From assembly GCA_020636435.1 (NCBI GenBank), contig JACJXX010000001.1, positions 4,047,001 through 4,111,000 on the forward strand: a stretch of 64,000 nt of DNA, given 5' to 3'. This DNA is from Lewinellaceae bacterium (lineage in GTDB: Bacteria > Bacteroidota > Bacteroidia > Chitinophagales > Saprospiraceae). This document shows, in pieces, positions 7,680 to 15,530 of this stretch (position 1 is the stretch's first letter; every line of letters starts with the position of its first letter). A model generated the notes under the pieces. It saw only the letters and a list, made by a program, of their open reading frames with translations. It did not search any database and had not been told where the DNA came from. The translations under genes were made by a program, and so were the position numbers.

Positions 7680-10319
7680 CTACCCCACCCTATACTCAAA
7701 ATACAACGGCCTTTTCTCCGCCGCATTCACCAATTCCTTGCTGGCGGTAAAAGCCGTTCTCCCCTTTTCCCACGCCGTTTTCAATTTTTTAAGGCGTTCC
7801 TGCATTTCCTGGGTGCGGTGCTCTTTGGGCAGCTGTTTCAGCAGGCGGCTGACGTCCATCTTATTGTCGGCGATGGCCACTCTGCCTTCCGTCTTTTCCA
7901 GGAGGGCTTCCAGCAGGGGGGCGAAGGGCATTTCCCAGCCCACCTTATCCGCCACGTCCTGGTCGACGGGGATCATGGCGGCCAGCTCGCCGCTTTTCAT
8001 GAGGTCCAGGCCGCTTTTTATGGTGGCGTTGTGGCTGCCGTGGTGGCCGACCTTGTAGAACACCGTCTTTTCGAGCAAATCTTCCGCTTTGACTTTTTTG
8101 CCATCCACCTCGTATTCCACCTCGGCCCAGGAGCGCCAGTTGCCGGCCTGCGCATCGCCGGGGAACAGAAGCACCTTGTTGGCGCCCACCAGTTCGATGG
8201 CCAGCACCAGGCTGGTATTGTTGCGCACGCTGTCCAGTTTCAGGGCCATGATCTCGGCCGTCCTCAGCCAGTCCTGTTCGATGTTGCGCCAGGCAACGGA
8301 GGGGTTCCCGTATTCCAGGACAATCCGGTCCTGGGGGGAAAGGCCCTCCAGCAAGTCGGCCGGGAGGCCCTCGCTGAGGTGTTTCAAAAGGATGATCTTG
8401 TCTTGCCGGGAGAGGAAGTTTTCTTCCCTTGCATCAGGAGATTCGTTTGCTTTTGCATCCTTCAGTTCCCGGGCGAGTTCCTTCAGCTTCAGCTCCAGCC
8501 CTTGCCGGGTAGTGGCCAAAACCAGGTTTTTCACTTCCTCCAGATTTTTCGGGTTTTTGATGTTCATCAAACTGAAGCCCCGGCCGGTTACCACCCTGTC
8601 GTCGATAACTGCTTTAAAACGCTTTCTCACCCTGATGCTGGAGAGGTATTCGGCGCCGGGCTGAAAGAGGAGGCTTTCCAACCCCTCCTCGTCATCCGTA
8701 ATTAATTCTATGATAGAGACCTCTTTTTTCATCAAAAAAGCGAGGAGGTCGTTCTTGTCCTGTTCGGCTGGAAAAAGCCTTTCCATATCTTCTTTTCCTC
8801 GTTGGCCCAGGGATCCGAAAAAATGCATTTTGAAGGCAGCAGTGAGGTGTTCCTGCTGGTTTTGAAACTCCATAAACACCTCTTCGATGAGGCGCTTCAT
8901 GGCTTTCCTGATCCAGTCGGTGAAAAGTAGGCTCAGGATGTCTTTAAAAGTCAAGCTGCCGGGGCCTTCGGATTCCATGGACTCGGCGGCCCAGGCTGCC
9001 CGGCCGGCCAGATGGTTCTGCAATTGTACCCTGAAGATCGCGTCCAGGCCTTCTTCATCCAAAAAAGGGGTTTTCAGTTCATCGGGCTCATAATCTTCCA
9101 CCTCATAACCGTACACCGTGCAATGGCCCGGCCCTAAATTCCATATTGTCCGCAGCGCCTTTTTCAATTTCATCAACAAGAAGTGGCTCAGCCCGCGGTT
9201 GATGGCCGGGTCATCCAGCCCCTCTTCCGATCCGGTTGTTAATATGCCCTCCATTAAGGTTTCCCCGAGCGGGGCCATGCCCAGGCGCTCCACCTCTGTG
9301 CAGAGCAATTTCCTCAGCAGGTGCCCCATGTTGTTTTTCAGCACCTGCTGCAACTTTTGCGACATCAGGTAATTGTGGTTGAAGGGATTGTGAAAGTCCT
9401 TATAGTTTTTTGAAAAGGGGTAATCCTTTTCCGAGCCGAGCAGGCCGCCGCCCGAACCGCCACTGTCCACGCCCAGCGCGCTCAGAAAAGCGGCCTCCTC
9501 GGGGAAGAGGTGGGCCTGGCCTTCGTGCTCGCCGAATCCTTCCCCCTGCCGGGGGTCCATAGAACCCAGATATTCTTCCGCATGCTGTTTGGGAGGCCCC
9601 AGCACGTAAATGCGCACCCCCTCGATGCCAATGTCGATCGGCTTGTTGCCGGGTTCTTTGCCGGGAGTGCCCTTAACCGGAGGCTCCATATAGCGGACCT
9701 TGTTCTTTCCGGCCTTATCTCTGAGAAACTTCAACGCTTGTTCGTTGCTGTCCAGCTTCCTGGCGCCCCGCGAATCTCCCGACATAGCCAGGGAAGATAA
9801 GCCGTCTGTATTGTCCAAATCTTCCTCGTCGTAGACAAAGCCCAGCAAATACCTGAATTGCTCGGAGTAGGAAGCATCGAAGCCCGCCTTTTCGATTCTG
9901 GAGAGCGCCATTCTCATGGCCTGCTCTTTTTTCTTTTGGGCCAGTTGGAAGTTTTTCGCTTCCGCATCTTCCTCGTTTTCGGTCCAGGCCAGCCACAACT
10001 CATTGATCTTAATGTCCTCGAATCCATCGCCTTTGAGCCCAACGATCTGGAACCCGGAAAGGTGGTCGTAATGCTGGTGGGTGGCGACGACGACGTCGAG
10101 AACCGCCTTCCCGTCCTTCCCTTTGATGTGTTCTTTGATGTCCTTCAGCACGGTTTCAAATACCTCCCGTTTGCCCGGCTGCAGGCCGTGGAGGCCGCAG
10201 TCGATCAGCATATTGGCTTTTTTATCTTTTGCCCCGTGGATGGTCAGCAGGAAGCAATCGCCAAGGCCGTGATTGTACATGCGGACATCCACGCGGGGAG
10301 TCTCATTGGTATCTGGCAT
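7680..10319 (-). CDS. Large metallo-beta-lactamase-fold protein, 879 aa
   Basis: The N-terminus carries an MBL metal site, THQHYDHLSGF (HxHxDH at about residues 81-86), preceded by NMLIDCGLHG. The second half of the fold appears only near residues 715-770, with LLFPGDAQAGNW (bridging Asp) and the ComEC-type motif KVGHHGSHNAT. Between them lie more than 500 residues, largely helical and charged, that I cannot assign. The order and the KVGHHGS motif resemble the ComEC/Rec2 hydrolase subfamily, but there are no membrane segments, so this is a soluble enzyme, possibly a nuclease or phosphodiesterase. It follows the HExxH protein gene by 12 bp and must be co-transcribed with it. Substrate unknown. 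A conflict or defence function is possible by context but unproven. Confidence 0.75.
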   Translation of the reverse strand: MPDTNETPRVDVRMYNHGLGDCFLLTIHGAKDKKANMLIDCGLHGLQPGKREVFETVLKDIKEHIKGKDGKAVLDVVVATHQHYDHLSGFQIVGLKGDGFEDIKINELWLAWTENEEDAEAKNFQLAQKKKEQAMRMALSRIEKAGFDASYSEQFRYLLGFVYDEEDLDNTDGLSSLAMSGDSRGARKLDSNEQALKFLRDKAGKNKVRYMEPPVKGTPGKEPGNKPIDIGIEGVRIYVLGPPKQHAEEYLGSMDPRQGEGFGEHEGQAHLFPEEAAFLSALGVDSGGSGGGLLGSEKDYPFSKNYKDFHNPFNHNYLMSQKLQQVLKNNMGHLLRKLLCTEVERLGMAPLGETLMEGILTTGSEEGLDDPAINRGLSHFLLMKLKKALRTIWNLGPGHCTVYGYEVEDYEPDELKTPFLDEEGLDAIFRVQLQNHLAGRAAWAAESMESEGPGSLTFKDILSLLFTDWIRKAMKRLIEEVFMEFQNQQEHLTAAFKMHFFGSLGQRGKEDMERLFPAEQDKNDLLAFLMKKEVSIIELITDDEEGLESLLFQPGAEYLSSIRVRKRFKAVIDDRVVTGRGFSLMNIKNPKNLEEVKNLVLATTRQGLELKLKELARELKDAKANESPDAREENFLSRQDKIILLKHLSEGLPADLLEGLSPQDRIVLEYGNPSVAWRNIEQDWLRTAEIMALKLDSVRNNTSLVLAIELVGANKVLLFPGDAQAGNWRSWAEVEYEVDGKKVKAEDLLEKTVFYKVGHHGSHNATIKSGLDLMKSGELAAMIPVDQDVADKVGWEMPFAPLLEALLEKTEGRVAIADNKMDVSRLLKQLPKEHRTQEMQERLKKLKTAWEKGRTAFTASKELVNAAEKRPLYFEYRVG

Positions 10320-10331
10320 TCTACTTATGTT

Positions 10332-12272
10332 TTAGTGGGCATGAAGGGCCATGAAAGGTTCATTGGAAGCGCGGCCGAAGTAAGTTTCCCGAAGAGAGAG
10401 GCCAACCTGGCTGCGCAGGTATTCTCCCTGTTCGGCTACCCGGCTGTCGTCGTCTATCCGCCGTTTGATGGCATATTTGAGGGTCAGGTTTTTCCAGTCG
10501 ATGAGCAGCGTGGCCCCGCCCCGGAACTTGTAGCCCCCCGGAAGCAGGTCTTCTTTTTCCTGCGACACCGTGAGGATAAGCTGGTCGAGGGAGTTGCCCG
10601 AAGGGCCGGTGCGGGCCGACAGCCGGACGGAATGCACTTCAAAAACCGGGTATCCCTTTTTGTCGAGTTTCAGCCCGGAGGCATTGCTTCGCGGTTCCTT
10701 CCTGGCAAGGTCCAGCCCGGAAACTTCCCGGAACCACCGGTTGTTCCGGATCAGGTCGTTGGAGATTTTTTCCTTGAATTTTTTGGCGATGAACTGGCTG
10801 AATTCGAAGGCTTGTTCCCGGGTTTGGATCAGGGCGGCCTCTATGGTGTCGTCCTGCAGTTCGCGGATGATCTTTTGAAAATCTTCCGACTGGGTGGCAA
10901 TGGCGGTATCGGCGAAGGCCAGCTCGTGGGGCATTTTCCAGCGCAGGCTGTCGACCGACATGCTGCGGACGTTTCTGGGGTAAATCCCCCGCCGTTTAAA
11001 TGCTTCGATGAAGGCGATGCGGTAGCCCATATTGTCGTTGGGCACGAGGTCGTAGTCGGCTGTGATGATGGCGCGAAGATAGTCGCCAAAAGAAATCTCA
11101 TTGGGCGGGCAGTAATCGAGCCCCCGGATGCACATGGTCAGGATGTGCTGGGCGGCCTTGCTGGCTTCCCGGGCCAGGCGTTTGACCAGGTCGGGGTGCA
11201 GCTCTCCCTCCTGCAAAATGCCGGTGCCGTTGGAAGCGATCCGCTTGTAGTCGGCGATGCGTTTATTGTAAATGGAAATAAAGGCGTCGAACAGAGCGCC
11301 CACCAGGATGGCCCCGCGGCCGTGGGGTTCTTTTGTAGTGAGGTAGGCATTGGGATCGGGCCGGATCAATTCCCAGCGTTGGGTTTCCGGGTTGATCTCG
11401 CCGATGGCATTGCGCAATGCCCCGTAATTGCCGATGGCCAGGCCGAATTGCTGGGCCAGCTGCCCGAGCAGGTTCTCGCTGCCCAGGTCGCCCCGGGTCT
11501 TGGCAATCTGGTTTTCCAATACATTCGGAAAGGTAAAGTGCTGAAAAAGCGCCACGATGTCGGCGAAGGCCTCGTGAAAGGCCAGGTTGTCGGGGTGAAC
11601 GGGTTCTATAAACCGCTGGTGCATGCCATCCAGCAAGGCATGAGTAGTTTCGTGGGCAATGATGTCGTGCGACAAACAGGTAAAAACCGTGCCTCCCGGA
11701 ATGTGGATGCCGGAAGACCGGGGAGAAGCGGGGAAGTAGCCAAAGAGCAGGGCTTTTTTTGTTGCGCTGTAGTAGGCGTTGGACTGCCGCAGGGCGTGGG
11801 GGTAAATCCGGAGCCGCTTGATGAAAACAGAATCTTGCCCCTCTCTTAACAGCGGCGCCCACATGGCGCGGCGGCCCAGGGCGCTTTCAAAGTTCTGGAT
11901 GGTCGTCATCGCCACGGCATATACCATCTGCTGGTGAAACTGGGGGTTGCCCTCGGCGGGCGCCAGGCCGTCCTGAGCGAGGATGTAGGGGTTGTTCAGG
12001 TCTATGGGATCGTAAAAGCAGCGGGACGCCGGGTCGTAGTCGATCACCTCCAGGTATTCGCCGATCGGGCCGGGCAACAGGGGGCTTTCTTCGAACCCTT
12101 CCCAGTCGACTTCAAAGATGATCTCGTTGATGAAGGAGGTTTCCAGCACAATCGACAGGCTGGGGTCGAAGGCATAACCCCGAAGCCGGCGGGCCGGCGG
12201 GATGGGCACTGCGCTTTGCTTTCGATGTTGGGAGCCGCCCAGTTCGTAGTTTTTGTTGGCGCCTAAGGACAT
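10332..12272 (-). CDS. HExxH (gluzincin/thermolysin-like) metallopeptidase-like protein, 646 aa
   Basis: A zinc-peptidase signature is clear: SHDIIAHETTHALLDGMH places HETTH at about residues 207-211, and NLAFHEAFADIVALF supplies the third ligand Glu at about residue 234. This is the spacing and E-A-x-x-D arrangement of M4-like gluzincins. No signal peptide or propeptide is visible (the N-terminus MSLGANKNYELGG is polar), which is odd for a thermolysin relative and points to a cytoplasmic protein. The rest, about residues 260-646, has no family I recognise and ends in a beta-rich segment. It is the first gene of a two-gene operon with the large MBL-fold protein 12 bp downstream. Proteolytic activity is inferred from the motif only. 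Confidence 0.75.
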   Translation of the reverse strand: MSLGANKNYELGGSQHRKQSAVPIPPARRLRGYAFDPSLSIVLETSFINEIIFEVDWEGFEESPLLPGPIGEYLEVIDYDPASRCFYDPIDLNNPYILAQDGLAPAEGNPQFHQQMVYAVAMTTIQNFESALGRRAMWAPLLREGQDSVFIKRLRIYPHALRQSNAYYSATKKALLFGYFPASPRSSGIHIPGGTVFTCLSHDIIAHETTHALLDGMHQRFIEPVHPDNLAFHEAFADIVALFQHFTFPNVLENQIAKTRGDLGSENLLGQLAQQFGLAIGNYGALRNAIGEINPETQRWELIRPDPNAYLTTKEPHGRGAILVGALFDAFISIYNKRIADYKRIASNGTGILQEGELHPDLVKRLAREASKAAQHILTMCIRGLDYCPPNEISFGDYLRAIITADYDLVPNDNMGYRIAFIEAFKRRGIYPRNVRSMSVDSLRWKMPHELAFADTAIATQSEDFQKIIRELQDDTIEAALIQTREQAFEFSQFIAKKFKEKISNDLIRNNRWFREVSGLDLARKEPRSNASGLKLDKKGYPVFEVHSVRLSARTGPSGNSLDQLILTVSQEKEDLLPGGYKFRGGATLLIDWKNLTLKYAIKRRIDDDSRVAEQGEYLRSQVGLSLRETYFGRASNEPFMALHAH

Positions 12273-12310
12273 AATTTAGCCTTTTTGATTCATTTTGGCA
12301 AAATAGATAA

Positions 12311-13129
12311 TATTTTTTATTTCCTTCCTTCAACAGCACAGAAGACAAAGTCCTTTATCTTAGGGAATTGAGCAGTTCCTACCTTTACAAAGACATTCTG
12401 GAACTGGCGAAAATAAGGAACCCCAAAGCCATCTACGACCTGCTTCGCCTTTTAGCTTATCAGATAGGGTCCACCGTGTCGCTTAATGAACTGGGCCGGC
12501 AGTTGGAAATGAGTAAAGATACGGTTGCCAGCTATGTCGATCTCCTGGAAAAAGCATTTGTGCTCTTCCGGCTGTCGGGATTCAGCCGCAACTTGCGCAA
12601 GGAAGTGGTTAAAATGGACAAGATTTTCTTTTATGACCTAGGCATCCGAAATGCCGTGATTGATAATTTCAACGAATTGGATCGCCGCACCGATACCGGC
12701 CAAATTTGGGAAAACTTCCTGATTATCGAGCGAATTAAGGCCACCTCTTATCAAAAACAATTTGCCAACCGCTATTTTTGGAGGACGTACACCGGGGCAG
12801 AGTTGGATTATGTGGAAGAGAGTGGCGGCCGGTTGAACGGCTATGAGTTTAAGGCACGACGAAAGAATAAACTGTCCATTCTGGCTTGTACTTTTTGCGC
12901 CATGCTGCGTTGCTCATCACTCAGGTAGCTTTGGCTATCCTCATTCTTCGCGCCTTGCCTGGCACAAAAATTACTGCGCCATAATTGAACACTTTATTCT
13001 TTCCTCGTGCCTAAATGGAGAAAAAAAGCAACCAAAGCTCCCAAGTCCTGGCTGGAAACCTATCCCGAAGCTGGTTTTCATGCTGTAAACCGGGAGAATT
13101 ATCTCGAATTTCTGTTGGGGGCGGAATGA
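12311..13129 (+). pseudogene. 5'-truncated DUF4143 ATPase remnant interrupted by a MITE
   Basis: The frame is open from the stop before 12311 and reads like the linker and C-terminal DUF4143 part of the AAA_14/DUF4143 family: LRELSSSYLYKDILELAKI, then VSLNELGRQLEMSKDTVASY (winged-helix region), then FFYDLGIRNAVIDNF and WENFLIIER. The P-loop ATPase half (about 180 residues) is missing, and the remnant starts beside the promoter of the divergent metallopeptidase operon. At codon YEF-K a 159-bp element is inserted and ends the frame at 12928. Past the element the same frame resumes as KWRKKATKAPKSWLETYPE and runs to a stop at 13127-13129. Doubly damaged and not expected to be functional. Confidence 0.8.
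12853..13011. mobile_element. MITE copy A, 159 bp, inside the DUF4143 remnant
   Basis: Imperfect terminal inverted repeats of about 19 bp (GGCACGACGAAAGAATAAA at the left; the right end reads GGCACGAGGAAAGAATAAA on the other strand, one mismatch). A 3-bp TAA duplication flanks it (12850-12852 and 13012-13014). The element plus one TAA is 162 bp, a multiple of three, and its removal recreates an uninterrupted DUF4143 frame. The core (on the minus strand: gccaggcaaggcg, then gagcaacgcagcatggcg) is shared with the copy at 44470-44628. No coding capacity. Confidence 0.8.
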
Positions 13130-13203
13130 TGAAAAGCTGGGTGCCGGTATCTAAATCTTACTGCAGGGTATTAGAGAAGTTTCGAGCTATCGATATAATT
13201 GGT

Positions 13204-14835
13204 TTAATCCCTCAAAGGCTTTTCCTCGCTCACCGCATTCGCCTCCATCCACGGCACCAACGCGGACGGATAATAATCCACCCCCATCGCCTCGAACCGT
13301 GCCCTGTGATGCCCCAGCCGTACTTTATACTCCTCCCAGTTCCTGCCGGAAGCCGGCGTCCAGCCGATCTCGGCGTGCCCTGCCAGGCGGGGAAACACCA
13401 AATACTCGATCTCATCCATATTGGTGACGGTCTCTGACCACAGAGGGGATTCTATGCCCAGAATGTCTTCTTTTGACACGCCATCAACAAAAGCAGCCGG
13501 ATCCCAGATGTAAGCGCTGTCCACTTCGACGTAGGCGGCCCAGTGCAGGCCCAGTGTGGTCGTAGAGTCATACTGCATATCGAGATAGGCTTTCGTCGCC
13601 GGCGACATAATGATTTTTACGCCTTGCTCAACTGCGGCTTTGGCGTGATCGGCATTGGCCCAGAACTGCGCTACCGATCCGGGCTTCAGGCTGGCCAGGG
13701 TGATCTCGTCCCATCCGATCATTTGCTTGCCGTGGGCCTGCACGATATCCTGCACCCGGTTGACAAAATAAATGTAGTCTTTCTCTTTGGTCACGTGAGA
13801 CTCGTCTCCGCCGATGTGGAAGTAAGGCCCGGGCGTGAGGGCAGCCAGTTCCCGCACAACATCGTCGACAAACTGGTAAGTAATATCCTTATCCGTGCAC
13901 AAGGTGCTGAAGCCTACCTCCGTGCCGGTGTACAGTTCCGGCGCTTTCCCATCGCAGTTGAGCTCCGGGTAGGAGGCCAGGGCGGCGTTGGTGTGGCCGG
14001 GCATATCGATCTCGGGAATGATGGTGATGTAGCGATCCTGAGCGTACTGCACAATATCGGCGTATTGCTCCTGGGTGTAATAGCCCCCTTCTCCCCCGCC
14101 CACCTCAGTGCTGCCACCATAGGTAGCCAGCCGGGGCCAGGATTTGATCTCGATGCGCCACCCTTGGTCGTCGGATAGGTGCAGGTGCAGCACATTTAGT
14201 TTATAAAAAGCAATCAGGCCGATGTAGCGCTTCACGTCTTCCACGCCAAAAAAATGGCGGGAAACATCGAGCATAGCCCCGCGGTGAGCGTACGTGGGAT
14301 AATCGCGGATGGTTCCGGTGGCTATTTCCCAGGGGCCGGGTTGCAGTTCTTTAAGTTCAATGGCCGCCGGCAGCAACTGCCGGGCCGTTTGCAGGCCCCG
14401 GAACAGCCCGGCGGGCGTGTTGGCGCTCAACTTCACCTGCTCTTCTGTGATGTTCAACTCGTAGCCTTCTTCTCCCAACTCCGTATCGCCGCCGGAGATG
14501 GCCAGGTAAATATGGCCGGCCGGCGGGGCCTCATCGGTTGCAATGACGGGCAGGGCGAAACCGGTAGCGGGCTTCAGATGATCCGCCAGGTACTGGCCAA
14601 TCCGGGTTAATTCACTGGGCGCCGAAGCAGGGCTTTGCACGTAGATGCCCGTCTTTTCCGTCAGCCGAAAGGAACTGCCGGTCGCGGTGAGCGAAACCGG
14701 CTTGGGGATGAGGCGCTCTTTGGAGAGGTCTTTGGGGGTTGGCGGTTCAGCCGTGCAGGCGAGTATGGCTGCCAGAAAGAAGAGAAGAGCCGGAAGCAAG
14801 ATTTTATATGCATTGTGCGGTTTTGCTGGCATCAT
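13204..14835 (-). CDS. GH20 beta-N-acetylhexosaminidase, lipoprotein
   Basis: Exo-acting hexosaminidase that removes terminal GlcNAc/GalNAc from chitin-derived or glycoprotein oligosaccharides. The N-terminus is a lipoprotein signal (LLFFLAAILACTAEPP; Cys is the lipidation site), so it is anchored in the envelope. A GH20b-type N-terminal domain (about residues 35-165) precedes the TIM barrel, which begins RDYPTYAHRGAMLDVSRHFF. Catalytic pair Asp-Glu in HIGGDESH at about residues 344-345; other family motifs are HLHLSDDQGWRIEI, IPEIDMPGH and WSETVTN. The 543-residue length fits the family. It stands alone with no SusCD or other glycan genes nearby. Confidence 0.93.
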   Translation of the reverse strand: MMPAKPHNAYKILLPALLFFLAAILACTAEPPTPKDLSKERLIPKPVSLTATGSSFRLTEKTGIYVQSPASAPSELTRIGQYLADHLKPATGFALPVIATDEAPPAGHIYLAISGGDTELGEEGYELNITEEQVKLSANTPAGLFRGLQTARQLLPAAIELKELQPGPWEIATGTIRDYPTYAHRGAMLDVSRHFFGVEDVKRYIGLIAFYKLNVLHLHLSDDQGWRIEIKSWPRLATYGGSTEVGGGEGGYYTQEQYADIVQYAQDRYITIIPEIDMPGHTNAALASYPELNCDGKAPELYTGTEVGFSTLCTDKDITYQFVDDVVRELAALTPGPYFHIGGDESHVTKEKDYIYFVNRVQDIVQAHGKQMIGWDEITLASLKPGSVAQFWANADHAKAAVEQGVKIIMSPATKAYLDMQYDSTTTLGLHWAAYVEVDSAYIWDPAAFVDGVSKEDILGIESPLWSETVTNMDEIEYLVFPRLAGHAEIGWTPASGRNWEEYKVRLGHHRARFEAMGVDYYPSALVPWMEANAVSEEKPLRD

Positions 14836-14944
14836 TTTAAAATGGTTTGGTTAAGACTCAGGCATCATTTTGATCTGCCCATGCGCTAAAATATTTCATT
14901 TGCCGCAGAAATCCATCATTTCCTTATTTTGCTTTTCGAACTAA

Positions 14945-15304
14945 TTCTACTTTGTCACTTTTAAGTTTAACTGGCCCGGATGACCTGGGGCGCGGGCCTC
15001 CAGGCCCGCGAAAACCTGCTTCGGGCAGGTTTTTAGTTCTACTTTGTTACTTTAAAATTTAGCAGGCTTGGATGACCTGGAGCGCGGGCCTCCAGGCCCG
15101 CGAAAACCTGCTTCAAGTAGGTTTTTAGTAAGCAATTGTCTTTTTTAGGGCTGCCTGAGGCAGCCTTCGCGGGCCTGGAGGCCCGCGCTCCTGTTAAAGT
15201 AACAAAGTAGAATTAGTAAGCAGTTGCCTTTTTTAGGGCTGCCAGAGGCAGCCTTCACGGGCCTGGAGGCCCGCGCTCCCGTTAAAGTGACAAAGTAGTA
15301 CTAA
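14945..15304. repeat. Two tandem direct units followed by two inverted units around GC-rich palindromes
   Basis: Two 92-bp units (14945-15036, 15037-15128) are followed by two 88-bp units in the opposite orientation (15129-15216, 15217-15304). All four contain the palindromic core GCGGGCCTCCAGGCCCGC or a one-base variant, and the outer parts include the shared tract ctactttgtcactt or its complement, so the block is a large imperfect inverted repeat. Units 1-2 carry a second hairpin, AAACCTGC..GCAGGTTT, followed by a T run like a terminator; units 3-4 carry GGCTGCC..GGCAGCC. The surrounding interval 14836-15530 has no gene. The core recurs once near 48624. Confidence 0.85.
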
Positions 15305-15514
15305 AACACGTTGCGAAATGAATGCCAGCCTGATGGTGAAAATATTTGGGGAAAAAGGCAAACACGCGCGGGCGGCGGCAGGCATGGTTTCTATGCCCAG
15401 AGGTATTGCGGTGGAGGTGGAAATAGTGGTGCAGGTGGAGTAGGACGGGAATTCTTAATAAATATTTAACCCAGGTAAATGTGCTTCATCACTCACTTTG
15501 AGCCAAAAGTACAC

Positions 15515-15522
15515 TAACTTCG
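15515..15522 (+). promoter_or_regulatory. Possible -7 element (TAACTTCG) of serA-like gene
   Basis: TAACTTCG differs by one base from the Bacteroidota consensus TAnnTTTG and lies 8 bp before the ATG at 15531, giving a very short leader. A TTTG at 15497 is closer than the usual -33 spacing, so this is tentative. If real, it rules out the longer TTG start at 15498. Confidence 0.35.
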
Positions 15523-15530
15523 CGCCCATT

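Noticed and set aside
9858..11849. 663-codon plus-strand ORF, and many other long antisense ORFs (e.g. 16209-17474, 18698-19903, 25329-26996, 27057-28394)
   Set aside because: They lie opposite genes with clear family motifs and have the Gly/Val/Phe/Gln-rich composition of reverse-complement frames in moderately GC-rich DNA.
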